64,000 nt of DNA. It comes from Proruminimicrobium sp964487915 (GTDB lineage: Bacteria; Elusimicrobiota; Endomicrobiia; Endomicrobiales; Endomicrobiaceae). A model generated the notes under the pieces. That model did no database searches, was not told where the DNA came from, and saw only the letters and a program-made list of their open reading frames with translations. Positions within the stretch are counted from its first letter, which is position 1. Each line of letters opens with the position of its first letter. This document shows positions 51,868 through 61,492 of this stretch, piece by piece. Where the stretch lies: assembly GCA_964487915.1 (NCBI GenBank), contig CAZASN010000004.1, positions 1-64,000 of the forward strand. The letters run 5' to 3'. The translations under genes and the position numbers were made by a program.

Positions 51868-52847
51868 GATTTTTATACGTATATTTATTATCGCTGATTC
51901 CGTTTATTCTTGCAGGACTTTTCTTAAAAGGAAAATACTTTAAGAAGATTTCAATGAAATTTTCTTCAACCGGTTATTTTAACAATTCAACGGGTCTCAG
52001 AGTAAAACTGCTTGTCATACCCGATATATTGATCGTTATCGGATTATGCCTGGCCGTATTTGCTTTGGCGAGACCGCAGAGCTCTTCAAAATATGAAACT
52101 TTTTTTGCCGAAGGCGTAGATATAATGCTTGTTATGGATACGTCTACAAGCATGAATGCCGTTGATCCGACGGTAAATATTTCAAGAATAGATTCCGCAA
52201 AACAAAGGGCAAAAGAATTCGTATTGAAAAGAATTAACGACAGAATAGGAATAGTCGTTTTCAGCAGCATAGCGTTTACGCAGTGCCCTCTTACTCTTGA
52301 TAAAGACGCGCTGATAAATTTTATAGGCACTATAAATACTTCAATAACAAAAGCCGACGGAACAGCTATAGGAAGCGCCATAGCTACGGCGGTCAACAGG
52401 CTTTCAAAGGTTGAAGGAAAAAGCAAAGTCATAGTTTTGCTTACCGACGGCAATAACAATACCGGAGAAATTGACCCTATGGTTGCATCCGCTCTTGCAA
52501 AAAACAACAACGTCAAAATATATACGGTAGGCATAGGAAGCGGCGAAGATTTTTATGAAGTGCAGGATATGTTTTTTGGCGTAAGAAAAGTCAAAGCGCA
52601 GGATGAGCTTAACGAAGGGCTGTTAATGGAAATCGCAAAAACTACGGACGGCGAATATTTTTCCGCAAAAACCTCAAAAGATTTGGCTGACGCTTTTTCA
52701 AGCATTGATAAACTGGAAAAAACAAAAGAAGAATATACGAAATCGGTAAATTATAACGAACAGTATCTTAAATTTTTGATACCTGCTTTTTGGTTTTTAA
52801 CCGCCGGATTTATTTTAAAACAAACTTTTTTTAAGAGGTTGCCGTAA
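51864..52847 (+). CDS. batA: VWA-domain membrane protein (BatA-like)
   Basis: A 327-residue protein with N-terminal membrane helices (about 2-20 and 50-68), a VWA domain (about 85-285) and a C-terminal helix (about 302-320). The metal-ion adhesion site is complete: DTSTSMN at about 92, then a Thr in TKADGTAIG and Asp in LLTDGNNNTGEID. BatA-like proteins lie in the membrane with the VWA domain in the periplasm. It overlaps the previous gene by 4 bp and abuts the second VWA gene with no gap. Confidence 0.92.
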   Translation: MRFLYVYLLSLIPFILAGLFLKGKYFKKISMKFSSTGYFNNSTGLRVKLLVIPDILIVIGLCLAVFALARPQSSSKYETFFAEGVDIMLVMDTSTSMNAVDPTVNISRIDSAKQRAKEFVLKRINDRIGIVVFSSIAFTQCPLTLDKDALINFIGTINTSITKADGTAIGSAIATAVNRLSKVEGKSKVIVLLTDGNNNTGEIDPMVASALAKNNNVKIYTVGIGSGEDFYEVQDMFFGVRKVKAQDELNEGLLMEIAKTTDGEYFSAKTSKDLADAFSSIDKLEKTKEEYTKSVNYNEQYLKFLIPAFWFLTAGFILKQTFFKRLP

Positions 52848-53846
52848 ATGTTTGAAAATTTTGCATTGCTTCTTTATTTATCCGCGGTAATAATCGCCAT
52901 AGCGGCGGTCTATTTTATCTCTTATAAAATATCAAAGAGAAATATAAGAGGTTTTGCGGATAATTCTCTTTGGACAAATCTTATAAATATTGATTTTACG
53001 AAAGAAGTAATAAAAAACATATGTTTTATTCTTGCTTTGTTTTTTATTGCGGTTGCGATAGCAAGGCCTAAATGGGGATTAAAACAGGTTGAAGCAAAAT
53101 CGCTGGCAAGCGATATCGTTATAGCTATTGACGTATCAAAAAGCATGCTGGCTCAGGATTTAAAACCGGACAGGCTTACAAGAGCAAAAATGGTTTTTAA
53201 AGATTTGACCGAAAAACTGAAAGGCCAGCGGGTAGGGCTTATAGCTTTTGCCGGAGAAGCGTACTGGCAATGTCCGCTGACGTCGGATATAAAAGTTTTT
53301 GAAATGTTTCTGTCTCTTTTGGACACAAACACAGTGCCGTTTGCCGGAACTAATCTTGCCGAACCGGTTAAACTTGCTTGCGCAAGTCTTGAAAAAATTC
53401 CTACAAATACAAAGGCCGTAGTTATTATAACCGACGGGGAATCTTTTGACGGAGATTTAAAAGGAGCAATTAAAACAGCAAATGAAAGCAAAACGGCGAT
53501 ATTTTGCGTAGGCATAGGCACTCAAAAAGGCGAACCTATTCCGACATATGACGAGAAAAATGAATTTAAAGAATATTTGAAAGACGAAAACGGAAAAACG
53601 GTAATAACAAAATTGGATGATAATACTTTAAAATATATCGCCTCTGCTACCGGAGGGAAATATTATAATTTAAACGAAAATCCTACCGTCAATGACCTTG
53701 CCGCGCAGCTTAACGGCCTTGATAAAAGAGAAGGCACAGGCAGTATTTTTAATAATTTGGAAGACAGGTTTCATTATCCGTTGTCAGTCGGGATTTTGCT
53801 GTTGTTAGTTTTTCTGTTTATGCCTGTGGCAAAGAAAGAAAAATAA
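52848..53846 (+). CDS. batB: VWA-domain membrane protein (BatB-like)
   Basis: A 332-residue paralogue of the preceding gene: N-terminal membrane helices (about 5-25 and 55-72), a VWA domain with DVSKSMLAQDLKPDRL at about 94, PFAGTNLAEP and ITDGESFDGD supplying the rest of the metal site, and a C-terminal membrane helix (about 305-325). The DLxPxRL motif after the metal site is typical of BatB/BatA proteins. ATG 52848 directly follows the previous stop codon. Confidence 0.92.
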   Translation: MFENFALLLYLSAVIIAIAAVYFISYKISKRNIRGFADNSLWTNLINIDFTKEVIKNICFILALFFIAVAIARPKWGLKQVEAKSLASDIVIAIDVSKSMLAQDLKPDRLTRAKMVFKDLTEKLKGQRVGLIAFAGEAYWQCPLTSDIKVFEMFLSLLDTNTVPFAGTNLAEPVKLACASLEKIPTNTKAVVIITDGESFDGDLKGAIKTANESKTAIFCVGIGTQKGEPIPTYDEKNEFKEYLKDENGKTVITKLDDNTLKYIASATGGKYYNLNENPTVNDLAAQLNGLDKREGTGSIFNNLEDRFHYPLSVGILLLLVFLFMPVAKKEK

Positions 53847-53848
53847 TT

Positions 53849-54547
53849 ATGAATACGGTAAAAATTATGAATAAAAAAATAATTGTTATTATGTTGTTGC
53901 TGTTAAGCGTTTCGGGCGTTTCATTTGCCGGCGGCAATATGAACAAAGGAACAAGATTATACGAAAAGAGTGATTTTAAAGGCGCAGTTGAAAGTTTTCT
54001 TAAAGAACAGTCAAAAAAACCTAAAGATCCGGTTGTAAATTATAATCTCGCTTCGGCTTATTATAAAGCCGGAGATTTTGATAAAGCATTGGAAACTTAC
54101 GAAACTGCATTAAATAATACGCAGGATATAAATTTTAAAAGCGCCGTATTGTATAATATGGGAAACTGCGCCTACAGAAAAGGAGATAACGATCTGGCGT
54201 TGCAGTATTATAAATCTTCTTTGAAACTTAACAGCAAAGATATTCAGGCAAAACATAACATAGAATTTTTACAAAGCGATAAAAATAAAGATAACAAAAA
54301 CAATAAGAACGATAAAAAAGACAAACAGCAGCAAAATAAGCAGAACGATAAAAAGGATCAAGATAAGGATAAAGATAAAGATAAAGACAAGAATAATCAA
54401 CAGCAGGACAAACAACAGCAGGACAAACAACAGCAGGGGAAAGATAAATATTTATTGGATTATTTTGATAATCAGGATAAACAAAATCAAAATAAGCAGC
54501 AAAACGCCGAGGCTGTAAGCAATAAAAGGAACGGGAAAACATGGTAA
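53849..54547 (+). CDS. TPR protein with Lys/Asp/Gln-rich tail (BatC-like)
   Basis: A 232-residue exported protein. After a signal peptide (from ATG 53849 or 53867; cleavage after VSFA) come two or three TPRs: NKGTRLYEKSDFKGAVESFL, VVNYNLASAYYKAGDFDKALETY and AVLYNMGNCAYRKGDNDLALQYY. The last 80 residues are low-complexity Lys, Asp, Asn and Gln, encoded by short tandem repeats (see 54355-54436). BatC-like proteins in this position carry TPRs and charged tails. The next gene overlaps by 7 bp. Confidence 0.85.
   Translation: MNTVKIMNKKIIVIMLLLLSVSGVSFAGGNMNKGTRLYEKSDFKGAVESFLKEQSKKPKDPVVNYNLASAYYKAGDFDKALETYETALNNTQDINFKSAVLYNMGNCAYRKGDNDLALQYYKSSLKLNSKDIQAKHNIEFLQSDKNKDNKNNKNDKKDKQQQNKQNDKKDQDKDKDKDKDKNNQQQDKQQQDKQQQGKDKYLLDYFDNQDKQNQNKQQNAEAVSNKRNGKTW
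54355..54436 (+). repeat. Short tandem repeats inside the BatC-like gene
   Basis: A hexamer array of GATAAA/GATAAG units (about 54355-54388) is followed by a 15-nt unit (GACAAACAACAGCAG) present twice in full with a partial copy before it (about 54397-54436). Both units keep the reading frame, so changes in copy number would alter tail length without a frameshift. Confidence 0.75.
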
Positions 54548-56325
54548 AAATAAACAGATATATATTAACGGGATTATTTATTTTATTATTTGCGTCTTAT
54601 GCGTCTGCTGATAATTTGCAAATGGAAGCGTCGGTTGATCAAACAACTGTTCCTTTAAACGGGACAATACAGCTGACCGTTTCATTGACCGCCGATTCAA
54701 AATCTCTGCCGGATTACGCAGTTCCGCAGTTAAAAGACTTCAATGTTTTTTCAACGTCTCAGTCAAAAAGCATTTCAATTATAAACGGCAAAGTAAAAAA
54801 TACGGTCTATTATGTGTATACTTTGGGCCCTAAAAAAATCGGGATGTTTACAATACCCGCTTTTACTCTGGATTATAACGGGCAGACGTATAGCACAAAT
54901 CCGATAGATATAAAGGTTGAAAAAGCGCAGACGGTCAGTTCCATAGATGACCCTGATGCACAGAATACCCCTCAGCAAAATCAACATAACAATTCTAAAC
55001 AAGTTTATAATTATGATACTTCAAAAGCCGTTTTTGTCGAAGCAAAAACAGACAAACATACGGCGTACGTAAATGAAAAAATAATTTATACTTTTTCGTT
55101 CTGGACGTCCGTGAATATATTGTCAAATCCGAATTACCGCGGACCTGATTTCGCCGGTTTTTTTAACGGCAAAACAACGCAAAGAAATTACAGAACTCAG
55201 ATTAAGGGAAGAGAGTATGTCGTAAGCGAAGTTTCAACGGAACTGTTTCCGCAAAAAGAAGGAATTTTGACAATAGGACAGGCGACGGTGCAGGTTTCAA
55301 TTGAAGATTTTAATAAAATGCAGGACGATTTTTTCGCAAGTTTTTTTAAGAGCGCAAGAAACGTAAACCTTGCCACAGATGAAATAAAAATTAAAGTTTT
55401 AAAAGTTCCGGAAAATATTGATTTGGTCGGCAAGTTTACGCTGTCTGCCGATATTGATAAAAAACAAAAAAAAGTTGACGAGCCTTTTGACTTGAAAATA
55501 ACAATTGCCGGCAGCGGAAACGTTAAAACAATAAAAGAACCGCAGATTGTTTTATCCGATAATCTGAAAAAATACGAAACATCCGAAAAACTTTTGAAAA
55601 ACGGCGAAGAAGAGACGGGAAAAGAATTTGCGACTCTTATAATGCCGCTGGAGAAAGGCGAAGGTGAAATTAAAATTTTACCCGTAAAATATTTTGATAT
55701 GGCGGACAAGCAGATAAAAATTTTGCCGGAAAAAAGAATCAAAATTAATATAGCCGAAGGAACGTTAAGAAAAGATACGGTTCAAAATGAAGTAATTTCA
55801 AATACGCAGCCTGTTCAAAATATACAGTCTTCTCAAATACCTCAAAACGCGGACTTGTCATTTATATTTAAAGCGTATGCTTTCATGCAGAAAAAAACGG
55901 TATGGATAGTTATTGCGGCGCTGTTTGGAATATATGTATTGATTAAATTATTTTTTACATACAGAAATTATGTTAACAGAGACCAGCAGAAATTAAAAAA
56001 CAGAAAAGCATACGGCCGTTCAAAAAAATATTTCCAAAAAGCGAAAAAATCAAAAAACGCAAAAGATTTTTATTCGCTTATGTATAAGGGAATGCTTGAA
56101 TATTTTGCCTCGGTTTTGGGCGAATCTGCCGAGGGGCTTACTACTTATACTATAAAACTTGACCTTGAAGCAAGAAACATAAATCCGGAACTTATAAAAG
56201 AAATAGAAAATATTTTGGATGAATGTTCGGTTTATTTATATTCGCAGTCCAAAAATAATGATGCCGCAGATTTTAAAAATTTTTACAATAAAGCTTTTGA
56301 TATTCTTAAGAAACTTGATATCTGA
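54541..56325 (+). CDS. batD: BatD-like membrane protein
   Basis: A 594-residue protein: signal peptide (residues 1-23, ASA), then tandem Ig-like beta domains beginning MEASVDQTTVPLNGTIQLTVSL, with the family-typical FSTSQSKSISIINGKV and YTLGPKKIGMFTIPAFTL. A membrane helix (about 457-477, VWIVIAALFGIYVLIKLFF) and a helical cytoplasmic tail with FYSLMYKGMLEYFASVLG follow. BatD/oxygen-tolerance proteins have this layout and sit with MoxR and VWA proteins. It overlaps the upstream gene by 7 bp and ends the operon. Confidence 0.88.
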   Translation: MVKINRYILTGLFILLFASYASADNLQMEASVDQTTVPLNGTIQLTVSLTADSKSLPDYAVPQLKDFNVFSTSQSKSISIINGKVKNTVYYVYTLGPKKIGMFTIPAFTLDYNGQTYSTNPIDIKVEKAQTVSSIDDPDAQNTPQQNQHNNSKQVYNYDTSKAVFVEAKTDKHTAYVNEKIIYTFSFWTSVNILSNPNYRGPDFAGFFNGKTTQRNYRTQIKGREYVVSEVSTELFPQKEGILTIGQATVQVSIEDFNKMQDDFFASFFKSARNVNLATDEIKIKVLKVPENIDLVGKFTLSADIDKKQKKVDEPFDLKITIAGSGNVKTIKEPQIVLSDNLKKYETSEKLLKNGEEETGKEFATLIMPLEKGEGEIKILPVKYFDMADKQIKILPEKRIKINIAEGTLRKDTVQNEVISNTQPVQNIQSSQIPQNADLSFIFKAYAFMQKKTVWIVIAALFGIYVLIKLFFTYRNYVNRDQQKLKNRKAYGRSKKYFQKAKKSKNAKDFYSLMYKGMLEYFASVLGESAEGLTTYTIKLDLEARNINPELIKEIENILDECSVYLYSQSKNNDAADFKNFYNKAFDILKKLDI

Positions 56326-56367
56326 CGGTAAAATCAAGAATTTATTCAATGTATTTTTGCCGTTTTT
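56325..56367 (+). terminator. Probable terminator after batD
   Basis: A 9-bp stem with one G-T pair (ACGGTAAAA at 56325-56333 with TTTTGCCGT at 56355-56363), a 21-nt loop and Ts at 56363-56367. The 160-bp gap continues with further GC-rich inverted segments (around 56396-56452) and no clear promoter, so it may be a structured leader for the next gene. Confidence 0.5.
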
Positions 56368-56485
56368 ATTTGCAAAACACGGCATATATAAGATAAAATA
56401 CACAGGTATCGGCGTTTTCGAGTATTTAAGCCGGATAAAGGCGCCGTATTTTAAATTTGTTTTTTGCCGGCAGAGGTAAATATAT

Positions 56486-57079
56486 ATGAAAAAATACGTT
56501 GTATTTTTAATTTGTTTTTTTTCGGTTTCTCCTTTGGCGGCAAAACCGCTTAAAGGATTGAACGAAGTTTCTTTTAAACTCGGAAAAGTCGCATCTTCTT
56601 CCGCCGATTTTGATTTGAGAAGAATAGACGGACTGCAAAGTACGGATTCGCAAAAAAGCAGCGACGGATTTTCCGTTAAAATGGACTATGCTTACTATTT
56701 AAAAAATTATACGGCCGTAGGCCTCGGCGTAAACGCCAATCTTTGCATGAATGTCTGGCAGGAAAATTTTTCAATGCTTAATTATTATCTGCTTGTAAAA
56801 CAGATTCTTCCTCTTAATTCTTATAAAGATTTTAATTTTTACGTAAGCGCGGGAGCCGGATACGGACTTGTAGATTACTTTGCCGTTTACCAGAATTATG
56901 TGGAAAAAATGGCGGGCGGTTTTTGCTGGATTGCTTCATGCGGATTTGAATACGGACCGTATGTGATTGAAGCGTCTTATGTCAATAACAATGCGAAATT
57001 TGAAAACAATAATTACTGGGAAGGCGACGTTAAATTTTCAACCGTATTAGTTACTATCGGTTATAAATTTTTACTTTAA
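56486..57079 (+). CDS. Small outer-membrane beta-barrel protein
   Basis: A 197-residue exported protein. A signal peptide (residues 1-19, AAK) precedes about eight amphipathic strands: VSFKLGKVASSS, GFSVKMDYAYYLKNYTAVGLGVN, FNFYVSAGAGYGLVDYF and a last strand VLVTIGYKFLL. The small barrel size and aromatic-ended strands fit OmpW/OmpX-like outer-membrane proteins, but no specific family is claimed. AGAGG precedes ATG 56486. It is separated from argC by 14 bp. Confidence 0.7.
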   Translation: MKKYVVFLICFFSVSPLAAKPLKGLNEVSFKLGKVASSSADFDLRRIDGLQSTDSQKSSDGFSVKMDYAYYLKNYTAVGLGVNANLCMNVWQENFSMLNYYLLVKQILPLNSYKDFNFYVSAGAGYGLVDYFAVYQNYVEKMAGGFCWIASCGFEYGPYVIEASYVNNNAKFENNNYWEGDVKFSTVLVTIGYKFLL

Positions 57080-57093
57080 AGGACATATAAAAA

Positions 57094-58125
57094 ATGATAA
57101 AAGCTACGATTATAGGAATAACGGGATATACGGGGGAAGAACTTTTAAGAATACTTTCAAAGCATCCGGGCGTAAAATTGACAATGCTTGCCGGCCGGCA
57201 GACGTCTCCGGAAAGACTTCTGGCTGATATATATCCGAAATATAAAGATTTAAACATAAAATGCGAACCTTTAAATATTGAAAAAATTAAAGAAAATGCT
57301 GATGTCGTTTTTCTCGCGCTTCCCCATGCGGTTGCTTTTGAAGTAGTGCCGAAACTTCTTAAAGCCGGCAAAAAAGTCATAGACTTATCGGCAGATTTCA
57401 GGCTGAAAGATTCCGCTACTTATGAAAAATGGTATACGGTAAATCACACGGGCAAAGATTATATAAAAGACGCGGTTTACGGATTAAGCGAACTTTACTG
57501 CGACAAAATTAAACCGGCAAAACTTATAGCAAACCCGGGCTGCTATCCTACGACTATACTTCTTGGAACAGCTCCTGCCGTAAAAAACGGTTTTATAACA
57601 AACGGCGATATAATAATAGATTCAAAAAGCGGAATATCCGGAGCAGGCAGGAAAGCTGTTGAAAAATATTTTAAAGAAGAGCATCCTAACACAAGGGCTT
57701 ATAATATAGCCGGAAAACACAGGCATATTCCCGAAATTGAGCAGGAGATTTCAAATTTGTTCGGACAAAAAACCATAGTTACATTTACTCCGCACATTAT
57801 ACCGGTTGAAAGAGGAATGTTGTCGGTAATATACGCAAATCTGAATAAAAAAATTACAACCTCCGAAGCGATAGGGGCATACAAAAAATTTTATGAAGGG
57901 AAATATTTCGTAAAAATTCTTGACGAAAATATTCTTCCGAATATAAATAAAGTTGTAAACACAAATTACTGCGAAATAGGATTAAGCGTAGATGCAAGGA
58001 CGAACAAGCTTGTTATAGTTTCGGCGATAGACAATCTTGTAAAAGGCGCATCGGGACAGGCTGTGCAGAATATGAATATTATGTTCGGCTTGAATGAAGA
58101 AACAGGACTTAAGGAGATAATTTAA
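57094..58125 (+). CDS. argC: N-acetyl-gamma-glutamyl-phosphate reductase
   Basis: A 343-residue ArgC, which reduces N-acetylglutamyl phosphate with NADPH in arginine (ornithine) synthesis. The nucleotide-binding GITGYTGEELLRIL is at residues 8-21, the active-site Cys150 lies in ANPGCYPT, and the C-terminal half has GKHRHIPEIEQE and HIIPVERGMLS. Full length for the type 1 family. AAGGA precedes ATG 57094. It overlaps argJ by one base (TAATG), so the two are made together. argB and argD are not in the window. Confidence 0.97.
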   Translation: MIKATIIGITGYTGEELLRILSKHPGVKLTMLAGRQTSPERLLADIYPKYKDLNIKCEPLNIEKIKENADVVFLALPHAVAFEVVPKLLKAGKKVIDLSADFRLKDSATYEKWYTVNHTGKDYIKDAVYGLSELYCDKIKPAKLIANPGCYPTTILLGTAPAVKNGFITNGDIIIDSKSGISGAGRKAVEKYFKEEHPNTRAYNIAGKHRHIPEIEQEISNLFGQKTIVTFTPHIIPVERGMLSVIYANLNKKITTSEAIGAYKKFYEGKYFVKILDENILPNINKVVNTNYCEIGLSVDARTNKLVIVSAIDNLVKGASGQAVQNMNIMFGLNEETGLKEII

Positions 58126-59315
58126 TGCTTCCAAAAGGTTTTTATTGTAACGGTTTGCACAGCGGAATCGCAAAACAAAACACTAAAAAAGATTTGGCGA
58201 TATTCTATTCCGAAACGCCTGCAGCCGCAGCCGGGATGTTTACTTTCAGCCGCGTAAAAGCGGCGCCCGTTCTAATTGATATTGAAAGGCTTAAAAAATA
58301 TAAATCTTTTCATGCGGTTGTCGCAAATTCAGGATGCGCAAACGCGTGTACCGGCTTAAAAGGCAAAAAAGACGCCGAAACGGTAGCCTGTGAAGCGGCC
58401 AAATGCCTCGATAAGGCGCCGGAGTCGGTTCTTGTCGCCTCAACCGGAGTAATAGGCCAGTTTCTTCCCGTTGAAAAAATTAAAAAAGCAATGCCTGAAC
58501 TTGTAAATACGGCGAAAGAAAAAAATGAAAAAAAAGCCGTTGAAGCCATAATGACTACGGATACTTTTGCAAAATTTATTTCAAAAAAAATAAAAGTCGC
58601 AAAAGGGGAAATAATAATATGGGGCTGCGCAAAAGGCGCCGGAATGATACATCCGGAGCTTCAGGGCCTTCATGCGACTATGCTTTCTTTTATACTTACC
58701 GATGCCGGTATTGAAAAAAAACAGCTTCAAAAGCTTCTTGAAGAATCGGCGGAACAGTCTTTCAACTGCATTACCGTTGACGGCGATACTTCAACAAACG
58801 ATACGCTGATTTTAATGGCAAACGGACAAAGTAAAACCGGAAAACTTTCAAAAAACGATATGACAAAATTTAAATCCGCTTTGGATGAAATTACTTTGTC
58901 TCTTGCGAAAATGATGGCAAAAGACGGCGAAGGCGCGACAAAGCTTGTTGAAATAGAAGTTAAAAATTTAAAAAAACGCGCTGATGCGAAAAAGATAGCT
59001 TCAACTATAGCTACTTCTCCGCTTGTAAAAACGGCTTTATTCGGATCAGACGCCAACTGGGGCAGGATACTGGCTGCGGCCGGAAGAGCCGGAGTTGATT
59101 TTGACCAGTCTAAAATAGATGTCTACATAGGAAATATTATGACGGCAAAAAACGGAATGGCGTTAAATTTTGACGAATCAAAAGCAAAAAAAATACTTGA
59201 TGCCAAAGAATGTAAAATAACCGTAGATTTTAAATCAGGCAAAGAGGCTTCAAAATATTATACGTGTGATTTCTCTTACGATTATGTAAAAATTAACGGA
59301 TCATACAGAAGCTGA
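58125..59315 (+). CDS. argJ: Glutamate N-acetyltransferase / amino-acid acetyltransferase
   Basis: A 396-residue ArgJ, which transfers the acetyl group from N-acetylornithine to glutamate and may also use acetyl-CoA. The precursor cleaves itself before a Thr that becomes the nucleophile; here the site is HATML with Thr185. Other landmarks are ANSGCANACTG (about 67-77), TGVIGQFLPVEKI and CAKGAGMIHPE (about 168-178). It uses the recycling pathway, so no ArgE is required. AAGGAG lies before ATG 58125, in the end of argC. Confidence 0.96.
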   Translation: MLPKGFYCNGLHSGIAKQNTKKDLAIFYSETPAAAAGMFTFSRVKAAPVLIDIERLKKYKSFHAVVANSGCANACTGLKGKKDAETVACEAAKCLDKAPESVLVASTGVIGQFLPVEKIKKAMPELVNTAKEKNEKKAVEAIMTTDTFAKFISKKIKVAKGEIIIWGCAKGAGMIHPELQGLHATMLSFILTDAGIEKKQLQKLLEESAEQSFNCITVDGDTSTNDTLILMANGQSKTGKLSKNDMTKFKSALDEITLSLAKMMAKDGEGATKLVEIEVKNLKKRADAKKIASTIATSPLVKTALFGSDANWGRILAAAGRAGVDFDQSKIDVYIGNIMTAKNGMALNFDESKAKKILDAKECKITVDFKSGKEASKYYTCDFSYDYVKINGSYRS

Positions 59316-59318
59316 AAA

Positions 59319-59792
59319 ATGGATATTTGCAGAAATTTTAGAAAAATAAACAAAGATAATTATAAAAAATTTATTGACAAAAAAAATATGTCAATGCGCG
59401 GAGAGTTTGCCGGCGTTGCTTTTAGCGACAGAATGATTTTTATACCGCACTGTATGAGAAATACAAAAATCTGTAAGGCAAAAGACGAAGGCGCTTATTA
59501 TGTTTGCGCAATGTGCAAAGGATGCAAGATTTCCGAAATAGCGGCTCTTGCGAAAGAACTCGGCTACAAAAAAGTTTACGTAATGAAAGGCGGCAAGGCA
59601 ATAGAAAATATTTTAAACGCCGAGAAACCGAAAGCCGTTATAGGAATAGCGTGTTATTTTGAGGGGGTTCAGGCGGTTAAAATGACGGAGAAAGGGAAAA
59701 TAATCACACAGTTTATCCCTCTTACAAAAGACGGATGTGCCGATACCGACGTTGATCTGGATGAAACAAAAAAAATAATTGCTCTTAAATAA
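59319..59792 (+). CDS. DUF116-like cysteine-rich protein
   Basis: A 157-residue soluble protein with the DUF116 pattern: IPHCMRNTKICKA (about 48-60) and YYVCAMCKGCKISEI (about 66-80) supply five cysteines that may bind a metal or cluster. A Rossmann-like half follows (KKVYVMKGGKAIENIL, KAVIGIACYFEG). The function is not established. It begins 3 bp after argJ, so it may be expressed with the arginine genes by chance of packing. The helicase start lies 22 bp after its stop. Confidence 0.75.
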   Translation: MDICRNFRKINKDNYKKFIDKKNMSMRGEFAGVAFSDRMIFIPHCMRNTKICKAKDEGAYYVCAMCKGCKISEIAALAKELGYKKVYVMKGGKAIENILNAEKPKAVIGIACYFEGVQAVKMTEKGKIITQFIPLTKDGCADTDVDLDETKKIIALK

Positions 59793-59814
59793 AGCATTAA
59801 AACAAAGGAGTTTT

Positions 59815-61479
59815 ATGGATAAATTAAAATTTACGGAATTAAATCTTTCACAGGATATATTAAAAGCTGTGGCGGATATGGGGTTTGAGGAAGCTACGCC
59901 GATACAGTCGCTTGCAATCCCGAAGATGATGGAAGGCAGAGATCTTATAGGACAGGCCCAGACCGGCACCGGAAAAACGGCCGCATTCGGCATACCTATA
60001 CTTGAAAAAATATCATCGAAAATAAAAGCCACGCAGGCATTAATAATGTGCCCGACAAGAGAACTTGCGATTCAGGTCGCCGAAGAATTAAAACAGCTGT
60101 CAAAGTATAAAAGAGGTTTAAATATTGTTCCGGTTTACGGCGGTCAGCCTATAGTAAGGCAGATGTCGGCTCTTTCAAGAGGAGCTCATATTGTGATAGG
60201 GACTCCGGGACGCGTTATAGACCATATAGAAAGAAAAACTATTTCTCTCAAAGATGCAACCACGGTTGTTCTTGATGAAGCGGACGAAATGCTTGATATG
60301 GGGTTCAGAGACGATATAGAAAAAATCTTGAAAAGTCTTCCGGAAGAAAGGCAGACCGTATTTTTCTCTGCTACGATGCCTAAAGAATTCTTGGCGCTTA
60401 CTAAAAGATATCAGGTGCATCCTGAAAATATAAAAGTAGTTCATGAAAAACTCACGGTTCCTTTAACGGAACAGTTATACTGCGAAGTCAGAGACAACCA
60501 GAAAATGGATGCTTTATCAAGATGTCTTGATATGTATGACCCTAAACTTGCTCTTGTTTTCTGCAATACAAAAAGAAAAGTTGACGAAGTTTCGTCCAAT
60601 TTACAGGCAAGAGGATATTCCGCCGACGCAATTCACGGAGATATGAACCAGTCTCAAAGAGACAGAGTAATGGCAAAATTCAGAGCGTGCAGAATAGAAA
60701 TTCTTGTCGCTACCGATGTAGCCGCAAGAGGAATAGACGTTGATGACGTAGACGCTGTTTTTAATTATGACATCCCTCAGGATATAGAAGCTTACGTCCA
60801 CAGAATAGGCAGAACCGGAAGAGCGGGCAGAACCGGAAGAGCGTTCAGTTTTGTTTCTGGAAGAGATATTTATAAACTGAGAGACATTCAAAGATATACA
60901 AAGGTAAACGTAAAAAGGATTCCGATTCCTTCAATGGCTGACGTTGAAAATATCAGAATATCTTCTTTTATGGAAAAAATAAAAGAAAATATTAAGAAAA
61001 ACACTTCAGAAAAATATATCAGCAAAATAGAATCACTGATAAACAACGATATTACTTCAATAGACGTCGCCGCAGCTTTGTTTGAGATGATGCTGCATAA
61101 TCAGGGTGCTGCTGCGCAGGAAAATATTGAAACAGACTCGTATGCAAGCGGACATAATGAAAGAGGCCGTGACGGCGGCTCAAACAGAAGACAAAAAGGC
61201 AAAAGTTTCGGAGGCGGCAACGGCGGGTCAAGAGAACACGGTATGACAAGATTATTCATAAGTATCGGGAAAAGCAAAAAAGTCAGACCGGGAGATTTTG
61301 TCGGAGCAATAGCCGGCGAAACAGGTCTTGACGGAAACGTAGTAGGAAGCATAGATATTTTGGACAAATATTCTTTTGTTGAAGTTCCGACGGAACATGT
61401 TGATACGGTTATCAATGCATTAAATAACAGCAATATAAAGGGGCACAGAGTTAGCGTTGAAATAGCTCAGGGAAAATAA
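59815..61479 (+). CDS. deaD: DEAD-box RNA helicase, DeaD/CsdA type
   Basis: A 554-residue ATP-dependent RNA helicase. Motifs in order: Q motif ATPIQSLAIP, AQTGTGKT (about 48), PTRELAIQV, VLDEADEML (about 154), SAT (FFSATMPK) and HRIGRTGRAGRTGRAF. After a Gly/Arg-rich linker (GHNERGRDGGSNRRQKG) comes a DbpA-type RNA-binding domain (residues about 478-554, RLFISIGKSKKVRPGDFVGAI). Such enzymes aid ribosome assembly and cold adaptation. ATG 59815 follows AAAGGAG; an upstream TTG frame start inside the DUF116 gene lacks a ribosome-binding site. Confidence 0.95.
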   Translation: MDKLKFTELNLSQDILKAVADMGFEEATPIQSLAIPKMMEGRDLIGQAQTGTGKTAAFGIPILEKISSKIKATQALIMCPTRELAIQVAEELKQLSKYKRGLNIVPVYGGQPIVRQMSALSRGAHIVIGTPGRVIDHIERKTISLKDATTVVLDEADEMLDMGFRDDIEKILKSLPEERQTVFFSATMPKEFLALTKRYQVHPENIKVVHEKLTVPLTEQLYCEVRDNQKMDALSRCLDMYDPKLALVFCNTKRKVDEVSSNLQARGYSADAIHGDMNQSQRDRVMAKFRACRIEILVATDVAARGIDVDDVDAVFNYDIPQDIEAYVHRIGRTGRAGRTGRAFSFVSGRDIYKLRDIQRYTKVNVKRIPIPSMADVENIRISSFMEKIKENIKKNTSEKYISKIESLINNDITSIDVAAALFEMMLHNQGAAAQENIETDSYASGHNERGRDGGSNRRQKGKSFGGGNGGSREHGMTRLFISIGKSKKVRPGDFVGAIAGETGLDGNVVGSIDILDKYSFVEVPTEHVDTVINALNNSNIKGHRVSVEIAQGK

Positions 61480-61492
61480 ATTAGACAGGCTG

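Noticed and set aside
56219..56479. Plus-strand frame of 86 codons after batD
   Set aside because: It overlaps the end of batD in another frame, has no ribosome-binding site and reads as low-quality hydrophobic/basic sequence.
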